Assembly (NCBI RefSeq): GCF_003268025.1 | Contig: NZ_QLUW01000001.1 | Coordinates: 806,001-870,000 of the forward strand | DNA length: 64,000 nt | Direction: 5' to 3' | Source: Paenibacillus montanisoli | GTDB lineage: Bacteria > Bacillota > Bacilli > Paenibacillales > Paenibacillaceae | Shown: piece by piece, positions 55,221 to 63,209 of the stretch | Position numbering within the stretch: position 1 is the stretch's first letter | Layout of the letters: every line of letters starts with the position of its first letter | The notes under the pieces: generated by a model | The model's input: only the letters and a program-made list of their open reading frames with translations | What the model was told of the DNA's origin: nothing | Databases searched by the model: none | Position numbers and translations under genes: made by a program

Positions 55221-56107
55221 GTAAGTTGAAGGTGAACAAAAAAATGCGGGAAGCGCTGACCGGATACGCGCTCGTGCTTCCTTGGGTGATCGGCTTCATC
55301 CTGTTTATGGCTTATCCGATCTACTACTCAGTATTTCTGAGCTTTCATAAGGTAACCATCAGCGCAGAAGGGATTGTTACCGAATATACCAAAGGGGACA
55401 ATTACAAGTATGCGTTCTTGTCCGATCCGGAGTTCGTGGAGAAGCTGCTGCTGTTTATTAAATCGGCAGTAGGGATGATCCCGATCATTATCGTATTCTC
55501 GATGCTGGTCGCTCTTCTGATCAACCAGCCGATCAAGATGAAGGGACTGTTCAGGGCCATCTTCTTCCTGCCGGTCGTCATCACGAGCGGCGAGGTCGTC
55601 AACGAGCTCTTCAGCCAAGGGGCGACAGCGATTCCGCTCGTCGAGAAATACGGCATTATCGAGATCATTAAGGATAATTTAAGTCCGGCATGGTCGACGC
55701 CGATCATTGATCTCATTCAACAGCTCATCCTGATTCTGTGGTTCTCCGGCGTTCAAATCCTGATCTTCCTGGCGGGCCTGCAGAAGGTGAACAAACAAGT
55801 GTACGAAGCGGCTTCCATCGACGGCGCTTCGCCTTGGGTCAGCTTCTGGAAGGTAACGCTGCCGGCGATCAAACCGTTTATCGCGGTAAACATGATTTAT
55901 ACGACGGTCGACCTCTTCACGAACTCGTTCAGCGATGTCATTGAACTGATCAAGGCGAACATGTTCAACTTGACGACAGGCTTTGGCTATGCAACGGCGC
56001 TGGCTTGGATTTACTTCGGTGTCATATTTGTTTTCTTGCTGTTCATTTTGCTGCTGTTCCGCAACAACGACGAAGTGACCGTAAGAAGGAAGAGGAGGAG
56101 CGCTTAA
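55217..56107 (+). CDS. Sugar ABC transporter permease (MalF/UgpA type), pair 2
   Basis: 296 residues from GTG 55217, which overlaps the DUF5696 stop (GTGA); an in-frame TTG at 55226 is better placed after GGGGTGA and is an equal alternative. The start of the protein, REALTGYALVLPWVIGFILF, is typical, and the EAA loop is EAASIDGASPWVSFWKVTLP. It forms the second permease pair with the next gene. Confidence 0.92.
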   Translation: MSKLKVNKKMREALTGYALVLPWVIGFILFMAYPIYYSVFLSFHKVTISAEGIVTEYTKGDNYKYAFLSDPEFVEKLLLFIKSAVGMIPIIIVFSMLVALLINQPIKMKGLFRAIFFLPVVITSGEVVNELFSQGATAIPLVEKYGIIEIIKDNLSPAWSTPIIDLIQQLILILWFSGVQILIFLAGLQKVNKQVYEAASIDGASPWVSFWKVTLPAIKPFIAVNMIYTTVDLFTNSFSDVIELIKANMFNLTTGFGYATALAWIYFGVIFVFLLFILLLFRNNDEVTVRRKRRSA

Positions 56108-57072
56108 TGGAACAGATCAGAAAGCTGCAAAAATCCAACCTAATCGGCGCTTATCACTACGTCAAACGCATTTTGCTCGGAAGGCAGGGCAATGACGGCT
56201 TCGTATTCAAGTTGTTTGTTTACGGCCTCTTGATCAGCGTCGGGTTCGTCTATCTGTACCCGATCCTGTATCTCGTTTCGCAAAGCTTCAAGAGCTTGCA
56301 GGATTTGCTGGATCCGACCGTACTGTGGCTCCCGCAGAAGCTGTTCTTGGAGAACTTCACGCAGGCGTGGCACGTGCTTGATTACATGGATACCTTCTGG
56401 AATTCGGTCATGAACTCGGTTTTGCCGGCAATCGGACAAACCGTTTCCTGCGCAATCGTCGGCTACGGGCTTGCGAAATTCCGCTTCCCGGGCAAATCCA
56501 TCGTATTTGCCTTGATGATGATTACGTTCATCGTTCCGAACCAGGTCGTTATGATTCCGCTTTACCTGATGTTCAACGAGTACCATATGCTCGGTTCCTC
56601 GCTTCCGTTTATCGTTCCGACGATTTTCGCGCAAGGGATCAAGGGCGTTCTGTTCATCCTGATCTATACGCAGTTTTTCCGGACGATTCCGGTATCGCTC
56701 GAAGAAGCGGCTCAGATGGACGGAGCGGGCTTTATCCGCACGTTCTTCACGGTCATCCTGCCGATCTCGACGCCTGCTATCGTCGTCGTTATGCTATTCT
56801 CGACAGTATGGCACTGGAACGAGACCTATTTGACCTCGCTGTACTTGGGCGATAGCATGACGACGCTCCCGCTGCAGCTGAAGACGTTTAACGACTCCTT
56901 CGCAAGGCTGTACGGAGGCGGGCAAACGGTCGGCGGTCAGCATCAAAACATTAATGAATCGATCCGCATGGCGGGCACGCTCCTTATCGTGCTTCCGCTG
57001 CTCATTCTGTATTTGTTCGCTCAACGCCGCTTCGTCGAAGTCGTTGATAAAACAGGCATCACGGGGGAATAA
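56107..57072 (+). CDS. Sugar ABC transporter permease (MalG type), pair 2
   Basis: 321 residues from ATG 56107, which overlaps the previous stop (TAATG); AGGAGGAG lies seven bases upstream. Six membrane segments, FLYPILYLVSQSFKSLQDLL at the N-terminus and the EAA loop EAAQMDGAGFIRTFFTVILP. An insertion near residue 275-290 (YGGGQTVGGQHQNINESIRM) makes it longer than pair 1. Together with the preceding gene it forms a complete translocation pore. Confidence 0.92.
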   Translation: MEQIRKLQKSNLIGAYHYVKRILLGRQGNDGFVFKLFVYGLLISVGFVYLYPILYLVSQSFKSLQDLLDPTVLWLPQKLFLENFTQAWHVLDYMDTFWNSVMNSVLPAIGQTVSCAIVGYGLAKFRFPGKSIVFALMMITFIVPNQVVMIPLYLMFNEYHMLGSSLPFIVPTIFAQGIKGVLFILIYTQFFRTIPVSLEEAAQMDGAGFIRTFFTVILPISTPAIVVVMLFSTVWHWNETYLTSLYLGDSMTTLPLQLKTFNDSFARLYGGGQTVGGQHQNINESIRMAGTLLIVLPLLILYLFAQRRFVEVVDKTGITGE

Positions 57073-57123
57073 GCTTCGGCTGTTCTCCCTCCCCAATTAG
57101 ATTAGTTAGGATGGTACTCCAAC

Positions 57124-58191
57124 GTGGCTAATAAGTTGAAAGTCGCCGTTATCGGCGCAGGCGGTATTTTCCAATGGGCGCACTCCGAACCGTTGAAGAA
57201 CCACCCGGAGCTTGAAATCGCAGCGATCTGCGATATCGACTTTGAAAAAGCGAAGGCGGCTGCAGAGCAGCACGGCATTCCGCAAGCATTCGCGGATTAC
57301 CGCGAAGTGATCGCGATTCCTGAGATCGACATCATCGACATCTGCACGCCGAACCTGTTCCACTCCGAAATCGCGGTTGCCGCTCTTGAAGCCGGCAAGC
57401 ACGTATTCTGCGAGAAGCCGGATGCGGTTAATCCTGAAGAAGCGATCCGCATGAAGGAAGCGATGGAGAAGAGCGGCAAGAAGCTGATGGTCATGCGCAA
57501 CAACCGTTTCCGTCCGGCTTCGCAGTACATCAAGAAGTGGATCGAAGGCGGCAATCTTGGCCAAGCTTACGCAGGACGCTGCGGTTGGACGCGCCGCCGC
57601 GGCATTCCGGGCAAGGGCGGCTGGTTCACGACGAAGGAACTGTCCGGCGGCGGTCCGCTGATCGACCTGGGCGTACACTTCATCGACCTCGCGATGTGGT
57701 TCATGGGCAATCCGAAGCCGGTTTCGGTTTCCGGCGCAACCTACACGAAATTCGCGGACGCTGAAGACATCGCTGGCTCCGAGCACAGCAAATTCGGTTC
57801 GAAATCCGAAGACGAGGGCACGTTCGACGTTGAAGATTTGGCGATCGGCTTTATCCGTTTCGACAACGGCGCATCGCTGCAAATCGAGTTCAGCTGGGCA
57901 TCGAACATCGAGCAGGAAGAGAACTTCGTCGAGCTGCGCGGCACGAAAGCCGGCTTCCGTTTCAGCAACGGCAAGCTGGGTCTCTATGGCGAAGACCATG
58001 GCGTCGTAACGGATACGGTTCCTCACCTGGGCCAAGACACAGGCGGTCACGGCGAGAACCTGTCGCACTTCATTGACGTCGTTCAAGGCCGTGTCGAGCC
58101 GATCTTCACGATCGACCAAGGCGTGGATATGATCAAAATTTTATCTGCTATCTATGAATCCGCCCGTACAGGTTCCGAAGTCAAACTGTAA
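57124..58191 (+). CDS. Gfo/Idh/MocA family oxidoreductase
   Basis: 355 residues from GTG 57124, nine bases after AGGATGG. The Rossmann motif is VAVIGAGGIFQWAHSEPLKN, the catalytic EKP lies in HVFCEKPDAV, and the C-terminal domain has LSGGGPLIDLGVHFIDLAMW. It follows the second permease pair by 51 bases and is probably in the same transcript. It likely oxidises the sugar brought in by the importer, with NAD(P). Confidence 0.9.
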   Translation: MANKLKVAVIGAGGIFQWAHSEPLKNHPELEIAAICDIDFEKAKAAAEQHGIPQAFADYREVIAIPEIDIIDICTPNLFHSEIAVAALEAGKHVFCEKPDAVNPEEAIRMKEAMEKSGKKLMVMRNNRFRPASQYIKKWIEGGNLGQAYAGRCGWTRRRGIPGKGGWFTTKELSGGGPLIDLGVHFIDLAMWFMGNPKPVSVSGATYTKFADAEDIAGSEHSKFGSKSEDEGTFDVEDLAIGFIRFDNGASLQIEFSWASNIEQEENFVELRGTKAGFRFSNGKLGLYGEDHGVVTDTVPHLGQDTGGHGENLSHFIDVVQGRVEPIFTIDQGVDMIKILSAIYESARTGSEVKL

Positions 58192-58206
58192 GGGAATGCG
58201 TTGTAC

Positions 58207-58253
58207 ATGAGCGTACGGGACTGCCCTCGATGCAGAGGGCGGCTCCCGCTCAT
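58207..58253 (+). promoter_or_regulatory. Strong interrupted hairpin in the intergenic gap
   Basis: Arms ATGAGC/GCTCAT, GGGA/TCCC and GCCCTC/GAGGGC stack with small bulges around a GATGCA loop. A T-run begins only 17 bases later (58271-58280), so it is not a canonical terminator; it may end part of the transcripts or protect the upstream mRNA. Confidence 0.55.
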
Positions 58254-58287
58254 ATGCGCATTAGGGATTCTTTTTTTTTTTATATTT

Positions 58288-58312
58288 GGGAATAGGGAAT
58301 AGGGAATAGGGA
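58288..58312. repeat. GGGAATA heptamer microsatellite
   Basis: Three full copies plus GGGA in tandem, with a further GAATAGGG at 58323, in the 220-base gap before the TIM-barrel gene. No gene lies in this gap. Confidence 0.8.
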
Positions 58313-58412
58313 CGGTAGAAGCGAATAGGGATAATTAGAGTACAAAGGCTTGTCTGTATAAGGCATCTGCGAGAAACAGCATTCCATATACGTTAATCGG
58401 GAGGCTATGGGC

Positions 58413-59204
58413 ATGAACATGAAATATTCCATTCCATCGTATTCGTTTCACGGGCTGCACAGCGAAGGCAAGATCGACCTCTTTGGCTATTTCGAAACGG
58501 TAAGGTACCGGTATCACCTGGATTCGGCGGATATTTGGAACATGATGTTTGAAAGCTACGACGAGGATTATATGCGCAAGCTGAGAGAAGCGTTGGATGA
58601 GAAGGGCATGTACGTAGCCAACCTTTGCGTGGATGCGGCGGAGGTCTGGGATGTGGACCCCGTAAAGCGCGAGCAATTTTACCAGAACGGCTTGAAAAAC
58701 CTGCGTGCTGCGGTCATTTTGGGCGCGCAGACGGTACGGATCGACATGGGCGGCCGGGAACGCGAGATGAGCCCGGAGCAGTTCGACTACACCGTCATGC
58801 GGTACAAGGAATACGCGAAGTTTGCGGCGGAGCACGGCTTCATGGTCGGCCCGGAGAATCATTGGGGCTCCTCGCGGGTGCCCGAAAATATCCGCAAAGT
58901 GTACGAAGCGGTGGATCACCCGAATTTCGGCATCCTGCTTCACTTAGACAATTGGGAAGTTGACAAGGAGAACGGCGACCGTCTGTGCGCGAAGTATGCA
59001 TTCCACACCCATCTGGCAGCCGGGGTGATCCCGGCCTGCGAAGAGAAGATTACCATTCTGCAGGAAGCCGGATATAAGGGGCATCTCGGCATCGAACACC
59101 ATTCTGGCAAAAACGAATATTCGCAAGTGGCGTGGCAGTTCGCGGCGGCACGCAACACCTGGGCGCTCATGCAGGCGAAGCAAGTGGAGGTGCGTCAGGC
59201 GTGA
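58413..59204 (+). CDS. Sugar phosphate isomerase/epimerase-like TIM barrel
   Basis: 263 residues from ATG 58413, eight bases after GGGAGG; ATG 58407 is too close. The xylose-isomerase-like barrel shows LKNLRAAVILGAQTVRIDMG, likely metal ligands in GFMVGPENHWGSS (Glu), FGILLHLDNWEV (Asp), YAFHTHLAAG (His) and GHLGIEHHSGKNEY (Glu). It overlaps the next Gfo/Idh/MocA gene (GTGA), the same enzyme pairing as at 38844-40720 but in reverse order. Confidence 0.82.
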   Translation: MNMKYSIPSYSFHGLHSEGKIDLFGYFETVRYRYHLDSADIWNMMFESYDEDYMRKLREALDEKGMYVANLCVDAAEVWDVDPVKREQFYQNGLKNLRAAVILGAQTVRIDMGGREREMSPEQFDYTVMRYKEYAKFAAEHGFMVGPENHWGSSRVPENIRKVYEAVDHPNFGILLHLDNWEVDKENGDRLCAKYAFHTHLAAGVIPACEEKITILQEAGYKGHLGIEHHSGKNEYSQVAWQFAAARNTWALMQAKQVEVRQA

Positions 59205-60325
59205 GCAAGATCAGAATCGGTATTATCGGGGCAGGGCTGATCGGCAAGGATCATTTGGAGAAGTACGAGAATATCGAGGACGCAGAAGTGATTGCGCTCT
59301 GCGACACCAATGAGACGCAGCTGAAGAAGATGGCAGAGCAGTTCCGCGTTCAGCATACGTATACCGATTTCCGCGAGCTCATAGCGCGCGACGATCTTGA
59401 CGCGATTGACGTCTGCTTGCACAACAACCTTCACGCGCCGATAACGATCGCCGCCTTGGAGGCAGGCAAGCATGTTTATTGCGAGAAGCCGATTGCCGGC
59501 TCCTACGCGGACGGTAAGCGCATGGTCGATGCTGCAAAGGAAGCAGGCAAAATGCTGCACGTGCAGCTCGCTTTCCTCTATCAGACCGAGACGAAAGCCG
59601 CCAATCTGCTAATCGAGGAAGGCAAGCTGGGCAAGCTCTATCATGCGCGCTCTACCGGGCACCGCCGCCGCGGCCGTCCGTTCGTGGACGGGTATGCGAC
59701 GAAGGAATTCAACCGCAAAGCGACCGCTTCGGGCGGCGCGCTGTTCGATATGGGCGTGTACCGCATTTCTCAGCTGCTTTACTTGATGGGTTTGCCAAAG
59801 GTGAAGACCGTGACCGGCAAGACGTATCAGGAGGTACCGATGGATGAGGAGCGCCGGGCGATAAGCGGGTTCGACGTAGAGGAGCTGGGCGTCGGCTTCG
59901 TCCGGTTCGAAGGCGGGCTGACGCTCGATATCATCGAAGCCTGGGCCATCCATTTGAATGGCTTCGAGGGCAGCAGCCTAGTCGGCAATGCGGGCGGCAT
60001 CCGGCTTCCGGGACATACGAGCCAAGGCAAAACCCCGTTCAGCTACCACACGCTGCTCAGCGATATGGACATGGATGCGACATTTGATCTTGGCTATGCG
60101 AATTACCGCTGGCACCAGCTCCGCGAAAATACGGATGCTTACGACTCATCGCAGCAGCACTGGGTTGCAGCGCTGCAGGGCCGGGTCGAGCTGATGCCGA
60201 CGGCCGAAATCGCGCTGCAAACGATTCTGGTCAGCGAAGGCATCTATTTGTCCGACCAGCTGGAACGTGAAGTAACGGTAGAGGAAATCATGGCGGCGTC
60301 TAAGTCCGTTGCCATTAAGCTATAA
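59201..60325 (+). CDS. Gfo/Idh/MocA family oxidoreductase
   Basis: 374 residues from GTG 59201, nine bases after GGAGGTG and overlapping the TIM-barrel stop. The Rossmann motif is RIGIIGAGLIGKDHLEKYEN, the EKP motif lies in HVYCEKPIAG, and FNRKATASGGALFDMGVYRI belongs to the C-terminal domain. It is the third such enzyme in the window and differs from the other two in the substrate-side residues. Translational coupling to the barrel suggests consecutive steps on one substrate. Confidence 0.9.
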   Translation: MSKIRIGIIGAGLIGKDHLEKYENIEDAEVIALCDTNETQLKKMAEQFRVQHTYTDFRELIARDDLDAIDVCLHNNLHAPITIAALEAGKHVYCEKPIAGSYADGKRMVDAAKEAGKMLHVQLAFLYQTETKAANLLIEEGKLGKLYHARSTGHRRRGRPFVDGYATKEFNRKATASGGALFDMGVYRISQLLYLMGLPKVKTVTGKTYQEVPMDEERRAISGFDVEELGVGFVRFEGGLTLDIIEAWAIHLNGFEGSSLVGNAGGIRLPGHTSQGKTPFSYHTLLSDMDMDATFDLGYANYRWHQLRENTDAYDSSQQHWVAALQGRVELMPTAEIALQTILVSEGIYLSDQLEREVTVEEIMAASKSVAIKL

Positions 60326-60373
60326 TGCAAACCACTATAAAACCAGTCACAGTCAGGAGAATCGAAATTCCAC

Positions 60374-62785
60374 ATGATTGAAATCATCAATAAACAAATC
60401 GTCATCGACGGCACTCCGCAGTTAATCATGTGCGGCGAGGTCCACTATTATCGGCTGCAGAAACACGAATGGCAGGACCGGATCGACAAACTGAAGGATG
60501 CTGGATGCAACGCGGTTGCTTCTTACGTTCCGTGGCTGTGCCACGAGCCGGAGGAAGGGCAGTTCGATCTGGACGGCAGAACGCGTCCGGAGCTGGATCT
60601 GGCGGGCTTCATCGACCTGTGCCAAGCGAACGGCCTTTACTTCTTCGTCCGTCCGGGTCCGTTCATTATGGCGGAAATGAAGAACGAAGGCATTCCTTTC
60701 TGGGTATACGAGAAATACCCGGAAGTGATCCCATATGGCTGGGACGGCGCTCAAGCGACGACACGCACGCTCGATTATATGGCGCCGAACTTCCTTGCGG
60801 CGGCACGGAATTGGTATGCCGCCGTCATGGCGGTTATCGCACCGCGCTTGCATGGCAAAGGCGGCAGCATCATCGGCGTACAGCTGGACAATGAAATCGG
60901 CATGCTCTCATGGGTCAGCAACTGCCCGGATTTGACGGAGCATGTCGTCGCGGATTTCGCCGCGTGGCTGGGCCGCACTTATGGGGAAGCGGAGCTGAAG
61001 CAGCGTTATCCGTTCAGCCTGGAGGAAGGCGCAGAACGGCTGAAAGCGATTCGCTCGCCTGAGGAATCCTATTCGGCGGAGCTGCTGCATGACCTAGGCT
61101 ACTACATGCGCAACCGGTTTGCCCGTTATGTGGCGGCGCTTCGCGAGTATGCAGAAGAGTTTGGCGTGACTGGCGTACCGTTCATCGTGAACATTCACGG
61201 CACAGGCGGCGGCCGCGGCTTTACGTTTCCGATCGGCATAAGCCAGCTGTATGAGTCGTATACGCAAGGGCCGGGCTACTTGTCGGGATCCGATATCTAT
61301 TTCGGCGATCTAACGATGAGCAATTTTCAGGACTTGTACCTCATCAACGGATTCATGGATGCCGTTCATCTGCCGGATCAGCCGCTTACCTCCTTGGAAT
61401 TCGAATGCGGCGACGGCAACTACGGCAACAATTATGGCGGACGCTACGACGTATCGGCTGCCGATTTCAAGACACGGATGTGCATCGCGCAAGGCAACCG
61501 GATGATCAACTACTACCTGATGACCGGCGGCATCAATTATCGCATGGACCAGAAGATCGGCGACGGCAACGACCGCGTCGCATTTACCGGCGAGCGTCAC
61601 GGCTTCGCGGCTCCGGTCAGCCCCGAAGGGGAGCTGAATTACACGTATCCGCGCATGCAGCGTGCAATCAAGACAATGATGGCCGTAAAGGATAAGCTCG
61701 CCGTCATGAACGAGGAGCGCGATGGCGTAGCATTCGCGTTCATTCCGGACTACTACATGACGGAATACCGCTATCCGAAGAGCGGCAGAACGAAAGAAAT
61801 CGTTCAAAATATCGAAGCGAACCGTGCGTACGGCGGCTGGGAAATTATGGCCCGCGGCATGCTGCTGGCAGGCTACCGGTTCGGCTCCGTCGACATTCAG
61901 AATAAGCCGCTTGATCCGTCGGCGACGCCCGTGCTTGCATTGCCATGCGCCCGTTACTTGAGCGCAGCGATTCAGCGCAAGCTGGCAGACTACTTGAATG
62001 CGGGCGGCGGGCTGCTGCTGTACGGAGAGGTGCCGCAGTTCGATATGGAAGGGAAGCCGTGCACGATCCTGAGCGATGCGCTCGGTATCCAAGTAGAAGG
62101 CTTCATCCATAATGGACCGCACTCCTGGCCGTCCATCATGACGGAGGGCTGGGCAGCGGGCCGTCCGGAGGTGCACACGGGCTTCGCGCAGCGCCTTGCG
62201 CCGGGCGACGGCGAAGTGTTTATGCGCTTGTACGATTCAGGCGCTGTCTGCGGTGTGGAAGCGAAGGCCGGCCGCGGCCGCGCAATCGTCATTGCGGCGT
62301 CTTACAGCGGCGACGTGCCGCTGTTCAAGACCGCGCTTGAGCGTTTGGGAGTTGAGGCCGGCTTGACGCATGACAACCGTCATTATGGCATATTTACGAC
62401 CTCGACCGCGAACGCCGAGGGAGAGCGGTTCCTGCATGTGCTTAATTTAGACGGCTTCGAGAAAGAGCTGAGCCTGTCGGAGCGCGGCACGAAGCTATTC
62501 GGCGGCCGCAAGCTTGCTGTCGGAAGCAAGGACGGCTATATGCTGCCGCTTGGCGTGTCGTTCGGCGATGTGCGAATCTCATATGCAACCGCTGAGATTA
62601 ACGCCGTTTCTTCTGATGCGATTTCCTTCAGGCTGACGCAGCCGGAAGATGTAATCGCGGTTGAAACGGAGCGCGGCATTGCGCCGAGCGAGGATTACAT
62701 CGTTGACGAGCAGGACGGTATCAAGCTTGTCGTTTCCCGCAAGCATGCGAAGATCGACGACAAACTGACTTTAAAATTTGTTTAA
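60374..62785 (+). CDS. Beta-galactosidase-like glycoside hydrolase family 35
   Basis: 803 residues, no signal peptide. The GH35 N-terminus is clear: IDGTPQLIMCGEVHYYRLQK, then AGCNAVASYVPWLCHEPEEG and FFVRPGPFIMAEMKNEGIPF. The acid/base is Glu174 in VQLDNEIGML; the nucleophile is Glu342 or Glu344 in TSLEFECGDG. Later beta-domains begin near residue 600. The family removes terminal beta-galactose, although some members act on other residues. It ends the central gene block at a strong terminator. Confidence 0.88.
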   Translation: MIEIINKQIVIDGTPQLIMCGEVHYYRLQKHEWQDRIDKLKDAGCNAVASYVPWLCHEPEEGQFDLDGRTRPELDLAGFIDLCQANGLYFFVRPGPFIMAEMKNEGIPFWVYEKYPEVIPYGWDGAQATTRTLDYMAPNFLAAARNWYAAVMAVIAPRLHGKGGSIIGVQLDNEIGMLSWVSNCPDLTEHVVADFAAWLGRTYGEAELKQRYPFSLEEGAERLKAIRSPEESYSAELLHDLGYYMRNRFARYVAALREYAEEFGVTGVPFIVNIHGTGGGRGFTFPIGISQLYESYTQGPGYLSGSDIYFGDLTMSNFQDLYLINGFMDAVHLPDQPLTSLEFECGDGNYGNNYGGRYDVSAADFKTRMCIAQGNRMINYYLMTGGINYRMDQKIGDGNDRVAFTGERHGFAAPVSPEGELNYTYPRMQRAIKTMMAVKDKLAVMNEERDGVAFAFIPDYYMTEYRYPKSGRTKEIVQNIEANRAYGGWEIMARGMLLAGYRFGSVDIQNKPLDPSATPVLALPCARYLSAAIQRKLADYLNAGGGLLLYGEVPQFDMEGKPCTILSDALGIQVEGFIHNGPHSWPSIMTEGWAAGRPEVHTGFAQRLAPGDGEVFMRLYDSGAVCGVEAKAGRGRAIVIAASYSGDVPLFKTALERLGVEAGLTHDNRHYGIFTTSTANAEGERFLHVLNLDGFEKELSLSERGTKLFGGRKLAVGSKDGYMLPLGVSFGDVRISYATAEINAVSSDAISFRLTQPEDVIAVETERGIAPSEDYIVDEQDGIKLVVSRKHAKIDDKLTLKFV

Positions 62786-62812
62786 TGATTGGCTGAAGAT
62801 TGATCAACTTCG

Positions 62813-62838
62813 AAAACCCCGTGAAAACGGGGTTTTTT
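62813..62838 (+). terminator. Rho-independent terminator after the GH35 gene
   Basis: AAAACCCCGT/ACGGGGTTTT with a GAAA tetraloop and six T residues. Confidence 0.94.
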
Positions 62839-62852
62839 CGCGCTTTTTTGTT

Positions 62853-62862
62853 GAATCGTTTC
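62853..62862. promoter_or_regulatory. Auxiliary LacI-type operator
   Basis: GAATCGTTTC, identical to the upstream auxiliary site at 42988 and again directly behind a CCCCGT-type terminator. Confidence 0.5.
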
Positions 62863-62937
62863 ACCGACATCACCCTTGAATATGAAAATAGTATCATATA
62901 AACCAGGCGGTTTTTCGAAAAAAATGGTGGTCAATCC

Positions 62938-62985
62938 TTTTCACCACCGAGACAATGTGCTAAGATGTTTTTTGTGAAACGTTTC
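62938..62985 (+). promoter_or_regulatory. Promoter with LacI operator for the LplB-like operon
   Basis: TTTTCA at 62938-62943, a 17-base gap, TAAGAT at 62961-62966 and GAAACGTTTC at 62976-62985. Boxes, spacing and operator position match the lacI promoter at 43073-43119. Confidence 0.75.
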
Positions 62986-63060
62986 AATTGAAAAAGCCTC
63001 TATAAGAAACGCTTGTCGCTACTTTGATGTGAAAATGAGTCAGAATACGTTTTTTGGTCA

Positions 63061-63113
63061 TGAAAGCGGTTCATTTGGATCGTTTTTTTTACAAAAGTTT
63101 ATCGAATCGTTTC
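63061..63113. promoter_or_regulatory. Two further operator-like sites in the leader
   Basis: TGAAAGCGGTTCAT at 63061-63074 resembles a catabolite-responsive element, and GAATCGTTTC at 63104-63113 is a LacI-type site. The leader from the promoter to ATG 63210 is over 200 bases and holds no gene; nothing else is recognised in it. Confidence 0.45.
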
Positions 63114-63209
63114 AACAGTTAACTGCCAAATATTGAATGAATCGTCAATCTTGAGGATTTGGACATAATAACGGTGGTTAATACGCAACTGAACTAGGAG
63201 GATTTACCG

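Noticed and set aside
57106-58119. 337-codon minus-strand frame opposite a Gfo/Idh/MocA gene
   Set aside because: Antisense shadow of a well recognised oxidoreductase.
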